Origin: Lycorma delicatula
Lineage: Eukaryota > Arthropoda > Insecta > Hemiptera > Fulgoridae
Assembly (NCBI RefSeq): GCF_047948215.1
Contig: NC_134456.1
Coordinates: 15,408,230 to 15,472,229 of the forward strand
DNA: 64,000 bases
Reading direction: 5' to 3'
Below, piece after piece: positions 46,865-59,168 of the stretch. Position numbers and translations under genes: made by a program. Under the pieces are notes generated by a model, which was not told the DNA's origin, made no database searches, and saw only the letters and a program-made list of their open reading frames with translations. Positions within the stretch are counted from its first letter, which is position 1, and the number at the start of each line of letters is the position of its first letter.

Positions 46865-47069
46865 AGATATCGAAGCTTTATTACATGTAGTCAAATCAAG
46901 CCTTGGTTCAGGAGTACTAGCGATGCCGGTTGCATTTAAAAATGTTGGCCTTCTGCAAGGGTTTTTGGGAACTATATTTGTCCGTTTACTTTGCACACGT
47001 ATAAATTATCATTTTATCGTTCCCGATTCATTAAAACTTGGTTTAAACTTCATCCTTCATTTTCTATAA
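46865..47069 (+). CDS. SLC36-type amino-acid transporter exon (partial gene or remnant)
   Basis: After a TTTTTATAG acceptor (ends 46864) the frame reads DIEALLHVVKSSLGSGVLAM then PVAFKNVGLLQGFLGTIFV and LLCT. This is the conserved first transmembrane region of proton-coupled amino-acid transporters (SLC36 / pathetic-like), which move small amino acids across plasma or lysosomal membranes. The G-x-G-[VI]-L-A-M-P motif is intact. After LLCT the sequence RINYHFIVPDSLKLG fits the family poorly, and the frame stops at 47067-47069 with no obvious donor. No other exon of a transporter was found to 64 kb. It is either one exon of a gene with long introns and a missed donor, or an orphan remnant. Confidence 0.6.
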
Positions 47070-50000
47070 AAGTGTCTCTTCCATTCAAAATATGTGGTAG
47101 GGTTAATATCATAAAATAATTCAGCAGTATGTTGAATATTTACAGTTTATATACAAATACAATATACAGCAATATATAGAACTGTGTAGAAAAGAAAGTA
47201 ATTTACGAGCAATCTGGTAATAGCTGTAATTATTAAAGAGAATGAATTAATAATTATTTAATTAATTACTTCCTGGTACCATTGTTTTTATTATATGGAA
47301 CACAGTTAATACAGTGAAACTCCGTACAAGAATAGCAATCACAGAGACAAAAGATATTCCATCAAGTGAATCATTTCAATCTCTGGTGTAGGGCGATGCC
47401 GAACTCAATATAAATGTGTTCACATAATTATATAATGAATTTATTTTTAACGTTTCTTATTTGCGATTAAAAAAATATTTTAGCTCAGCAAAGATAGAAA
47501 AACAGTAAAAATAAATAAAAAATGTTAATTTATTAACCGCTTCAGAATTATCAGTTTTAATTATTTTGAGAAAAGGTGAAACCACAAACAGATTAATTTA
47601 ATTAATAACTTGAATTCTTGAAACAAGCAGACCCCTCTTTTTTACTGGCCACAGGTCATAATTAGAGGCAAGTGTTAATAAGTTGTTTTAAGTGGAGTTA
47701 AATAAAATTTAGTTCTAATCATAAAATGTGTGTTCTGTGTTAATATATTTACTACAATTTTCACCTGTTAAAACTTATCCACAACTTAATTTACTGTTGT
47801 AGGAATAATACTTTAGTATCTATAATTCAGCCTACTTCATTTTAATTGTATATACGATTCATTATATCCCTTACAGAATTGAGGTAATGTGTATAACATA
47901 TTGTTTCAATACAGAAAGACCTATGTTAATTTGTTGTTATACACTATCTAACCCGGTCTTTATCGTGGTTATAGCGCTTGTAACATAAGTTGCAACATAA
48001 ACATAAGTTTGACAGATTACGGTTGTTTTCTCTGAGATAATGATTTCTATATAGCGTTAATTCCTGTGGTGGATAGATCAATAAATAGGGTTGTCTGTAG
48101 GGCTGAATATCATCTGCATTTTGGTAAGTTTAGCAGAATGATATGATAACAACATATTTGACCGATGAAGAAGACAACATGAAGTCTCTTCACTCATGAT
48201 TTTAAAGGTAAGCCTTAATTGAATTATATTTTTTCTAAAATTTGGTAGATTTATAATTTACGCTAATAAAAGTATTATAATAATTTTTAAGTCAGTTTTA
48301 CAGAATATTTTGTCTATTGAATTCAAATTGATCGCTCAATAAAAGGTGTTTGCTCATTAATACAATCAGCTGTCAAGTCAATTTTTTCAACAATAAATCT
48401 TGTACATGAGCAGCCATTAACCATTAAAGTTTGTTCAAGCAGATCGTGGTAATAATTAAGTTAAATATTATATTGTAGTATCTTTGTCTAGAAGTCTGGT
48501 TATATGTTATGCGTGAAGTGTTTTGTCGGTTTGAAACTGAAACAGTAGAAAGAGATTAATTCTTCTTTACTGCCTCCTATATTAAAAATTACGTGTAGTT
48601 TTGGCATCAATTAAGACATTGCAGTGGTATTTTTCTAATGCATGTAATCTTCGTGCATTACACTAAGATTGTGTCCATTTTTTTTCTTTTTCTAATGCTA
48701 TTTGTCAGTCATTTATATAAATATGTGTGTTAGTTATTAGTGTTAGGAGCTGTGCAAATGTCTATGTTGTAAGATCCAACTTCGTCGCTTCTAGTGACGG
48801 CTTAGTACCTCTACCATACAGAAAGGGAAACCAACAGAGAACATAGAATAAAATACCTTACCGTAAATATACAAATAGGACATACTTGACTCGTACCTTA
48901 TCTTCCTTACATGTTTCATTTGATTATCTCTTTTCATTTGCAAGTAATGAACAATTTCATATTGTATTTTATCCACAAATTTAATTTTTTTATTCGTAAA
49001 TATTAATATTTTGATAAAAAGAAAAAATCATTTATGAATTAAATTTTGGCCGTCCAAGTTATATACATTATAAAAGTCTACTTTGACAAGCTATAAAAAA
49101 ACATTATCGTTTAACACACACACACACTATGAAGTGTGTGTGTGTGTGTGTTTTATTTAAATAAACTAATTAGTTTGCAAAATTTACATTAATGCGACAA
49201 ATTTATTTATATGATTACCATTGACGGTTCTTTAGTAATTTTATGTATATTTCATAAGAAAGTGACCTATTGTAATAGATACCATGATTTGACTTCGGGA
49301 TTTCAAATCCCCCATACCACATAAGTTCAAAATTTTACATGTATATTTATATATATACACGAGGAGTATATATTTCACTTTCTTGTGTACACGATAACTG
49401 CCATAATTTTAAATTAATTTATGAAATATAATGAACCAAAATCTCGGTTGAGTTTGTTAAAAGGAAAAATCAAACCATGCGGTTAAAATGGGGGGGAGTT
49501 TCGAAAAAAAAAATATCTCTAAGTTTCTTATTAGCTAAAATATCGAATTCGTTTAAAGTCCTTACTATTGTTTTTGGATAAAGGTCTAAAACCTATCTAA
49601 ATAAAGTTTTTTGATATCGCCAACCATTGGTCCAAGGGATGGAAAGAATGGGGTTTTGAAGACAAAGAAAAACATACCTTCCTTAATAGATACAGTATCG
49701 AATCTGTTTAGAATGGTTGTTAGTCCACCAAACAATACCTAAAACTTTTATCTGTAACAATTTTTGATATGATCAACCCTTGCTGCAAGGGATGACCAAA
49801 ATTTTGCTGCAATGTAAGAAGATTGGGCTTATAGTTTGCTAAACATGTGAAATTTTTTTTCACATGCAACCATTATCATATTGAGTAAATATGAAGTTTT
49901 TTTTAACTTTAAGGTGGAAATCTTTTTTATCTCCTACTTGGAGATAAACTACTTTACTTATCTACCTCCACCTTCCGGCGTACCGAAAAGGATTTTTGTT

Positions 50001-52400
50001 TTTAACTTCCGATAGAAATGTATATACATACATATGATTTGGAAAATAACAATTTTTAATAAAGGGGAAAAAGTTTAGCCTGTTTTTAAAAAACCGTTGG
50101 GGTTCTCAGCTGGTTTTAACTCTATTTACAAAGAAATAAATATTTTATTTAATCGATACATTATACATATATATATACACACACACTATTATATAAAGAA
50201 AAAAGTACTTATTGGGTTGGGATAAACATAAAAAAACTACTCGATCAATTGTAACCAAATTTTTACTCATTTTTCTCGGATAACTGAGAAGTTGTTTAGA
50301 TATATTTCATCTAGAAAATATATATATTATTTTCCCGTCTAGCACTGTAACAGAGCTACAGTTTTAAAAGGGAAAGTACTGTAATCTGTCCAATTTGGGT
50401 ATATGGGGTTTTCACAGGATCTCAACGGTTTGACACCTAAGGAACCCAAAAACCGGATGGAAATTTTCCGGATGTTCGTATGTAAGTTCGGTCTTGTACT
50501 CCTGATCATGGTCACTAATGACCATCATTAAATTTCTAAGAAAAAATTTACACTTCTGTAAAATAAACTAATATTTTATTTTTCAAAATTATTCATTTTA
50601 TCTTTTTTCACAAATTAAAAAAAAATATATATGTTTTCTTATCACAATAAAGTATTTCAAAACATAATATTACTGCATTAATATTGTTGAGAGAAAGTAT
50701 AACCTCAAAAAATCTTCAGCCGTAGGTTTCTAATTATGAACATATTTAATAACAAATAAAGAGTCCAAACACAGACCACCCCAAGTGGTGATGGAATCAA
50801 CAAGTTCTAGGATCAAAATTTACTTCAACATAAAAAAAAAGAGATCATAAATAATGAAAAGCACATTCCTAATATTCCACAAGGGATACAAATTAATTAT
50901 TTCAAAAAGATCATAGCATCACATTACAATTCATAAAAAAAAATATGTAATTTTTCATATTTAATAAAATTTGGTTAATGTAACAGTTAAATGAAAAAAT
51001 AAGCGTAGAAAAATAATCTATTTTTTAAACTAAGAAAACACTTTTTAATATAAACGATACAATATACAAGAGTTACAAATTAGACATAGCTTATGAATTA
51101 TACAAATACTTCTGTAGAACTATAATTTTCTAATTTAAAACTGATGCAATGATTTTAGATGAAATAAGTTTTGTGATTTAATAATCGTTTGGAAAACTAA
51201 GTACTCCAGTTTAAGGAAATGATTAAAACATTGAAGAATATTAAAAATATATAAATGAGAGCAGAAGTGGCCGAGTAGAAATTTAACAATTACTATAAAT
51301 TGTAGAAATATTAAAGACGGGAAAATCATTCAGTTTGCCATTAGAAGTCAAAAGTTGGTTCACGAAAGCTTTATGGTTCCCTAGGAAAACCTATCAATTT
51401 TGTCACTATTGAATAAAAAAAGAAGTTTTCATACTGAATGACCCAGCACTCAAGAGAAATTCTGAACGAATTTATACCTAGACTATCTTTCACACAATTT
51501 GGCAAAAAATTAAAAAATCTCTGTTGTCATACAAGTGAAAAATAAAAAAAAGCACTCCTTCCAGGGTCTGAGAAGTACAAAATTGATTCGCCTATCTTGG
51601 TCAATTAGTCTATATTTAAGTCTCCACTCCTAAGAAAGAAAAGTTTAAGTACCTAAAACCAAGTATAAATTTCTCAAAGGAAGCAAGTTCAAGATACAAA
51701 AAAACAGGAATGAATATGTCCTAGCAGGTGTTCTACATATTACATGTATAAAATGTTTCAGGCCTATCATTATAGGTTGGATTTTATTAAAATACGCACC
51801 ATCCCGACACTCAATTCCATATCTTTAAACGAGATTCAACCAAAGTCAAGTAAAGCATGTTTAAAACACCAGTCGGGCAAAAATCCCGAAGATAACACTT
51901 TCTCACATAACATTTCAATCTTTAGATTAAAAATATGTTTTTCCCCATGAAAGATTACAATCGATAGTTACCCCTACATATTTCATACTATCGACTTATT
52001 TCATACTACCGCAACTACACTTAGCTATTCTAGAGCGGGAGATTATAATATCTAACATGCTAGTTGCTACTTTTCTCACCCTTTAACTGGAAGATTATGT
52101 ATTTGGATTTATATACATTTAACGTAATTCTGTTTTTGGTTAACCACAACCTAGAGGTTTAGTCGGTAGTGCACAGAATACATACGCATTTTCTGAATCG
52201 GCTTGCGGAACCTGTTAGCGAGTCCGACATTGCTTCGGCACTCGTAAATGGGGTTTCTCCACCAAAAAAAAAAAACATATATATATATATATATAAAAAT
52301 TTTAATGTATACGTTGGTAATGCTAACAGCTGGTCAACAGTGAAAACTGTGTACATCGTTTGAATCTGTTGTCATAAATTATCGTACAGAAAAAGGAAAT
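47070..52400. other. Long AT-rich interval, no gene recognised
   Basis: I could not support any exon, RNA or TE protein. Short (AC)n and (GT)n runs at about 49113-49127 and 49133-49151 form an inverted pair. A short TA run lies at 52277-52294. Possible splice-like sites (for example near 48210) lack supporting coding sequence. Confidence 0.45.
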
Positions 52401-52429
52401 TTGTTAATCATATCGTAATGTAAAAATTT

Positions 52430-53460
52430 TGTTTCAATTTACTATGCCGATGTAATTTTTGTTCATGGATTTTGTAATGGAAATTCTGAAGCTGCTCGTT
52501 GTGAATATCAGGAGAAATTTCCTGGAAGGCGGATTCCAAATATGAAAAAATGTTCTTCGAACGAGAGGATCATTTAAAAAGAGATAGTTTTCTGTTGAAC
52601 ACAAAGTAAATCATCGTGTTAATGAGGAACATCGTGTGATTCAGCATATTCAGCGTAGGTCAGGCACAAGTACACGGCGAATTTCATGTCGGACTGGTTT
52701 GTCAAAAAACAAAGTGTGGCGCAGCCTACAGGAAGAAAATCTTTATTTTTTCCGCCTGCAGAAGGTTCAAAATTTGCGACCGAAAGATTATTCCGGCGAT
52801 TAAACTTGTTTCATCGCCTTCTAGATAACACTGAATATGGTAAATTTAATTTTATTTACTGAAGCCACTTTTACGAGAAACCGAATCATCAATTCTAAAA
52901 ATGGTTATTCATGCGACGAAGACAATCGACATTGTACAATGGAACTTTTCAACATAGATTCATATTAATGTTCGGTGTGGTATTTATGACAAAATTCTGG
53001 GACCGTTTAATTTCAATGAAAACGTTAAGGCACATGCATACGTTCATTTCTTGAAAAATAATTTACAGGCTCTTCTGGAGCATGTACCTTTACAAAATAA
53101 ATTGAATTTGTTTTCCAGCACGATAGTGCAACGCCACATTTTTCTTTAGCTGCTAGAAATCACTAATATGCTATTTTTGTGAACCGGATTCGACGTGGTG
53201 AACCGATCGATTGGCTACCAGGATCACCTGACTTAATGTTAGATTACTTCATTTGGGGCCATATGAAAACGATAGTAAACAGACAAAAAGTTAATACTAA
53301 AAAAGAGTTACTCATTAAAATACGAAATACACTGAATTTATATGAAAAGATCCTGAGATGATACGGAAAGCCACCGTAAATATTTTACGTCGGGCAGAGT
53401 GTTGTGTACATTGTGAAAGAGGGAATTTTGAACAATTAATGTAACTTTGTTATTCTTTCA
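52430..53460 (+). mobile_element. DUF4817-type Tc1/mariner-superfamily transposon relic
   Basis: The + strand reads [20 protein letters not shown] and FPGRRIPN (52460-52545, N-terminal HTH), FQHRFILMFGVVF (about 52950), a catalytic-region FQHDSATPHFSLAARNH (53115-53165), and NRIRRGEPIDWLPGSPDLML then DYFIWGHMKTIV (53182-53277) containing the third acidic site. Frames change several times, so it is inactive. It is the most complete of the three copies of this family in the window; the others are on the reverse strand. Confidence 0.8.
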
Positions 53461-54079
53461 CCATTTATCATTTCATGTATTTTATTTTTCTTACGTTTTA
53501 CTATATCAAGAATAATGTTTATTAAATACAGAAAGAATAGTACGATTTTCATTCTGTTTTTTGTTTGTTCTGTTTCAACAAAAAACCGATTTTAAAAGCT
53601 TTTATTTACTTTTTATTGGTTGTGTTTAGTTTAATTTTAACAAATTATTTGTCATTTAACAAATCTATTCTACTACAAACCTAAAAAAAACTTATTTTTT
53701 GACACCGAATTTTGTGTTTTACGTCGGATATCTTAAAAGACAACTGTAGTTTACCAACTTTACTGTTTAATTTGGGTCCCAAAAATTACAGTAGGGTTGC
53801 TTTTTATTAGAAGAGCTGAATTCAGGTGAAATCTTTCGCTAGCCGTAATTCGAAAATAAAGCATTCCAGACCAATGTTTATTTGTACTTTTTTCATTATT
53901 TTAACTGTAGAACACATCCTGAAAGCATTTCCTTTTTGTCATAGGATATTCTGTATATAAAAGGAAACTGATATATAAAGAAAATTGATTTTGACCATCC
54001 AATCCCACCCACTATATGACTGAATGTAATATCTCAAATTGATTTTTTTTTTTTAGCATCTACTGCTACGGTCATTAGC

Positions 54080-54190
54080 CTGATGGAAATTTGTAGTGTA
54101 TGAAAAATGGCATGCCTGACCGGGATTCGAACCCAGATGTTTTCACACCTATGTTTATACACGTATGATTGTTTTCACCAGCAAAACTAT
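54080..54190 (-). repeat. tRNA-like fragment, box B only
   Basis: The reverse strand contains CTGGGTTCGAATCCCGGTCA near 54113-54135, an excellent T-arm/box B. No acceptor stem, D-arm or box A could be matched upstream, and no cloverleaf forms, so it is a fragment of a tRNA-derived repeat rather than a tRNA gene. It differs from the SINE at 13.6 kb. Confidence 0.6.
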
Positions 54191-54221
54191 TCTGAAATTT
54201 CACAGTTTCTTCATGGGACAA

Positions 54222-54223
<2 letters not shown>

Positions 54224-54277
<54 letters not shown>

Positions 54278-54288
54278 TGTATATATAC
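54224..54288. repeat. (GT)n then (AT)n microsatellite
   Basis: GT units from 54224 to about 54268, followed by AT/GT units to 54288. Confidence 0.96.
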
Positions 54289-54465
54289 ATTTTAAGTAAT
54301 TAAACTAAGTTTTTACATTTAGTTGTTTCAAATCTTTAGCAAACAAAAGAATATTTATGTGCAGTTTTATTCTATATTATAACCTGGTGAATTAGTTTTC
54401 ATTAATATAAATGATACTTAGTGGAGGTGCTGCTCCAGAAAATTTTTTCTGGGCCTTTTCAAGGT

Positions 54466-54521
54466 AATGGTTAAAGTTTTACAGAAAAATGGTTAAAGTT
54501 TTCTGTAAAACTTTAACCATT
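54466..54521. repeat. Perfect 23-bp-arm hairpin
   Basis: 54466-54488 is the exact reverse complement of 54499-54521. The 10-bp loop (54489-54498) repeats part of the left arm, and a second shorter pair (54463-54472 with 54530-54539) surrounds it. Confidence 0.96.
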
Positions 54522-54689
54522 AAACATAAAACCATTACCATAAAACAAAAAAAAAATGAATCAGAATAACTGGAAGCAGGATAATAATCTAATTCTACAC
54601 TTTATCACATTCAAGAATACGATACACGGTTTAACCGAATAAGTAATAAAATATCAATACAGATATTACTTTTTTTAGAATTATTGGAT

Positions 54690-55140
54690 AGTAACTTAAT
54701 AAACTGCAGAAAAATGACTCAAAAAGAGTTAAAATCCATTACTGATACCATACGTAAGAGGAGACTAGGATTCTTTGGACAATCATGATAATGCAAGATT
54801 CAAGACTTCTGAAACAGCTAGTATAGTATAATCTTGACTTTAGAGGGTGCAGATGGATCAGAGAAATAAGAGAGGAACTGAAGGAAAGAAAATCAAGAAC
54901 AAAAACATTAGCTTCACACTAACAAGAAAGAACTAACAACAACATGAAAATTTTCAACACTAGAAAGGGCACAAAAAGCGTAATGTATGAAAAAGTATTG
55001 GGATGACCACAAGGCCCAAATAGCCCCATAAAAGAGACTTGTATTATGGACAGATTAAAGTGATCCTATGCGGTCATAAAAGATTATAATTCCTTACAAG
55101 GTTTTGGGAAAGGCTATGCACTGTTGATATCTCCCCATAC
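54690..55140 (+). mobile_element. RTE-type LINE C-terminal fragment
   Basis: Reads KELKSITDTIRKRRLGFFGQ (about 54727-54786) and, after stops, WIREIREELKERKSRT, the segment that precedes the charged tail in the RTE-type elements of this window. Heavily degraded. Confidence 0.6.
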
Positions 55141-56057
55141 ATATCAATCTTGTTTTAAAGCATTCATATTAATACAATAAGATTTTTAATATATATAAAA
55201 ACCTCAAATTGCAACTCTGAGATCTTGTTTATTTTAAATACTTGTGTGATCATTATATTAGGTAGTAAAGATTGATGCAATTTTTAGTTAAAAATTTCAA
55301 ACATAATAATAACATAATCTACTGAAAATAGAAATATTTAAAAAAGTAATAGACGAGTCTAAATTTCCAGGAAGCTGAAAACTAGAAATGAAATTGAAGT
55401 AAAATGAGAAGAGAAAAACGCAGGGAAAGAATAAAACAATTTTGGAAAAGGAGAAAGAAGTCTAAGCTGTGTAACGTGATCCTTAGATGGTCCAATCAAA
55501 AAAAAAAAAAACAAAAATAAGTATAATAATACAAAATTTTATACATATAAACCTCAAATAAGAACTACTTCAAGACCAATTATAACAATCATTCAAGTCA
55601 AATAGCTGGTATATAAGGTAATTAAATATAGATAAAAACGTAGATTAAGAATCATCATTAACATTTGAGAGTTCAGTGATAGTAAGCACTATGGTAAATG
55701 CCATCATGTGATCAATAAATTATGTTTTTTATTAAGTGATTATTTCAACTACTTTTTTCCAATCTATATATTCTCATATAAAGATAGGAGGAAAGAGTAG
55801 ATGAGAAAAATACCCTAACCAGGATTCAAAGAATCTTTCCCAAAAAAGACACATACATTACCATTCCACCAACAGAAAAAGTTCAAGCATCTAGAAGCAT
55901 ATTTTCATTTTTAAACAGCACAGAGACAAAGAAATTAATAATAATATATACAAATATGAAAATTGAACTTAAAATAAAAAAATAATGGAAAGTACTGTAA
56001 ATGCAGTGAAAATAATTTTTTATAGAACAAGTTCTTTTGTTTTTGGTTTATATGTAG

Positions 56058-56090
<33 letters not shown>

Positions 56091-56970
56091 GTAATTTCAC
56101 GTTTTTTTGGATTCAATTATCACACATAATTAATAAAATCCATCACATGAGAGCTTTTATTTATCATTCAATTTAAAACTTTTCAGCAATTTAAGTTTGT
56201 AAATAAAATTAGTTTGAACCATAATTTAGTAAATAGCTTAGCAAATATTACAAAAAATAAAATGTTTATAATTCACATTTCTTTTGGAAAATTACATACA
56301 TTCCTACACATATGGAAAATTTGTAAAACTCAAAGACAAGATAGAAAAACCACTTACTGAAATGTCTAATGATACATATACCTCTACACATAGCTCCAGA
56401 CAAGTTTATTCATTAACAAAGGTAAAAAGACTTGCATGTTATTGTAGGAATGCTGACATATTACATAGAAGTAACCTACAGTCCAAAATGCACAAGCACA
56501 TTGTGAAAATGGGCATTAATTAATAGTATTGTGAATTATTTTACTAATGGTATTCCATTTAACATTTATTTCTCCAAATATTATCTGTCCTAAAATTATT
56601 AAAAGGATCTTGTTAAATGCTTTTGTTAAATAATGATACAAAAGTATGTGAACTTCCAACGATCAAACAGATGCTGTAAGACCAGGCCCATAGGGAGAGC
56701 ATATCTACTGAATCTCTTGGAAAGAATAAAGCAGCATATGAATAATTTTTTCCTTATCATAATCATTTCATGTACCAGTTGCAACATAACACCACAGAAT
56801 ACATTTTGTTCTGAAGGAAAGGAAACAAATTATGCCAGAATTAAAATCATAACAATTCTGGATTCCTTCTTTTCAATGCCGTGAATAAGTCTTTATAAGA
56901 CGGACATTGCAATCAAAATCCTACAATCTACCTGATGAATAACATTTGCAAGGCAATCTTTGTTTATAAA
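55141..56970. other. Interval without recognisable gene
   Basis: AT-rich with A-runs. The open frames at 56284-56523 and 56633-56884 have no recognisable motif and no splice context; I leave them uncalled. Confidence 0.45.
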
Positions 56971-57229
56971 TTAAAAAAAAAACTAAACCCATTCACAAAT
57001 GTAGCAACCTAATTCTTAATCTTTTTATTGAATGAACTACTTTGTTGGTTTTAAAAGATTATTTACAAAGCTCAAATATGACTCCCATAAACTTTAAACT
57101 TAACAGCATAGAAATTAAAGAATAGTTTTAGACAAAAAATTGACATTTAAACTGTATTAGCAGTGATTTCTACAAGGATGCAGGTGTACTTTTACACAAA
57201 CATACTTAGAGTGCTATGGTAACAGATAC

Positions 57230-57650
57230 TTGCATCATCTGATTCCATTGATTTCTCAGAAATTATCCAAAAGTTCATTTCCACAGACCATTACACAGAA
57301 CAAAAAATTTGGAACTGAGATAAGTGAAAAAATTTCAGTTTATAGAAATCAAAATGAAAATTTGATGAAATACCTTAGAAGAGATGGTTTAATTTGTTAC
57401 TGCCATGATGTTAGGGGGGCTAATGTCTGAACTGGCCATTGATAATGTTATTCATGATTTGTATTTATTTATAGATTCATTAAAAAGAAGTTTAATGGCA
57501 GTGTTGTTGCATAACTTGAATAAGTTTTCTTTTGTACAGGTAGCACATGCTGTAGAAATGAAAGAAACATATGAAAGTATGTCAAAAAGTTTAAAAGCTA
57601 TTAAGTATGATGAACACTCATGGTGAATCATTGCTGACCTGAAAGTGATA
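57230..57650 (+). pseudogene. Uncharacterised multicopy family pseudogene, N-terminal part (unit 1)
   Basis: Reads MHHLIPLISQKLSKSS, then after a frame break at a G6 run (57413-57419) MSELAIDNVIHDLYLFIDSL, KRSLMAVLLHNLNKFSFVQV and MKETYESMSKSLKAIKYDEH before a stop. I recognise this as a widespread, unnamed protein family found in many copies in insects, cnidarians and fish, with conserved LFIDSxKRSLxxVLLHNxN and xKExY motifs. Its multicopy pattern suggests a mobile-element origin, but I know no established function. A SINE interrupts it at about 57665-57895. The identical stretch is repeated at 58328-58748. Confidence 0.6.
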
Positions 57651-57664
57651 AGGCCTCATCTGAG

Positions 57665-57895
57665 TCTTTCTTTTTCTGTTTAGCCTTCAGAACCACTGTA
57701 GGGTATTACTTCAGAGGATGATATGTATGATTGTAAATGAAGTGTAATATTGTAGTCTCAGGTCAACCATTCGTCATTGCTGAAATTGAAACCCAGCCAC
57801 CAAAGAACATCGGTAACAATGATTTAGTATTCAAATCTGTATAAAAGTAACCGCCTTTACAAGGATTTGAACCTAAGAACTCTTGATTTCAAAAC
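57665..57895 (-). repeat. tRNA-derived SINE, reverse, unit 1
   Basis: The reverse complement matches the SINE at 13660-13885: a box B-like GGTTCAAATCCTTG, the GTTCTTTGGTGGCTGGGTTT body motif and the GGCTAAACAGAAAAAG tail. The 5' head is truncated just upstream of box B. It splits a conserved segment of the host family, whose reading resumes at CAGAGTGGCTTTACAAAATA (QSGFTKY) at about 57910. Confidence 0.82.
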
Positions 57896-58070
57896 TTCTT
57901 TTTGTCTCCAGAGTGGCTTTACAAAATATATGTGTATCTTGTGTTTGCGTTATAGTTAGGCTACAGGTAAAAACTATGCAGTTAAAGACTGGCCAAAAAG
58001 AAAAAGGTTACCTCAAGAAAGGAAAATATTGTCAATAGTCCCATTGTCGAAGCAGACCATATTAAAACTA

Positions 58071-59168
58071 AAAAAAAAAACTAAACCCATTCACAAATGT
58101 AGCAACCTAATTCTTAATCTTTTTATTGAATGAACTACTTTGTTGGTTTTAAAAGATTATTTACAAAGCTCAAATATGACTCCCATAAACTTTAAACTTA
58201 ACAGCATAGAAATTAAAGAATAGTTTTAGACAAAAAATTGACATTTAAACTGTATTAGCAGTGATTTCTACAAGGATGCAGGTGTACTTTTACACAAACA
58301 TACTTAGAGTGCTATGGTAACAGATACTTGCATCATCTGATTCCATTGATTTCTCAGAAATTATCCAAAAGTTCATTTCCACAGACCATTACACAGAACA
58401 AAAAATTTGGAACTGAGATAAGTGAAAAAATTTCAGTTTATAGAAATCAAAATGAAAATTTGATGAAATACCTTAGAAGAGATGGTTTAATTTGTTACTG
58501 CCATGATGTTAGGGGGGCTAATGTCTGAACTGGCCATTGATAATGTTATTCATGATTTGTATTTATTTATAGATTCATTAAAAAGAAGTTTAATGGCAGT
58601 GTTGTTGCATAACTTGAATAAGTTTTCTTTTGTACAGGTAGCACATGCTGTAGAAATGAAAGAAACATATGAAAGTATGTCAAAAAGTTTAAAAGCTATT
58701 AAGTATGATGAACACTCATGGTGAATCATTGCTGACCTGAAAGTGATAAGGCCTCATCTGAGTCTTTCTTTTTCTGTTTAGCCTTCAGAACCACTGTAGG
58801 GTATTACTTCAGAGGATGATATGTATGATTGTAAATGAAGTGTAATATTGTAGTCTCAGGTCAACCATTCGTCATTGCTGAAATTGAAACCCAGCCACCA
58901 AAGAACATCGGTAACAATGATTTAGTATTCAAATCTGTATAAAAGTAACCGCCTTTACAAGGATTTGAACCTAAGAACTCTTGATTTCAAAACTTCTTTT
59001 TGTCTCCAGAGTGGCTTTACAAAATATATGTGTATCTTGTGTTTGCGTTATAGTTAGGCTACAGGTAAAAACTATGCAGTTAAAGACTGGCCAAAAAGAA
59101 AAAGGTTACCTCAAGAAAGGAAAATATTGTCAATAGTCCCATTGTCGAAGCAGACCATATTATTTTAC
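58071..59168. repeat. 1,098-bp tandem duplication, unit 2
   Basis: Same as unit 1. Continues without a break into the downstream part of the host pseudogene, so unit 2's right boundary is the ancestral one. Confidence 0.95.

Larger units (their letters stand above)
56973..58070. repeat. 1,098-bp tandem duplication, unit 1
   Basis: The unit repeats at 58071-59168 with a period of 1,098 bp. Every position I compared is the same, including both short ORFs (57230 and 58328; 57405 and 58503). The junction lies at an A-run, and the host gene family reads through properly only from unit 2 into 59170 onward. Confidence 0.95.

Noticed and set aside
54113..54135. A tRNA gene on the reverse strand (perfect GGTTCGAATCC box)
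   Set aside because: No acceptor stem, D-arm or anticodon arm could be placed; only the T-arm is tRNA-like.
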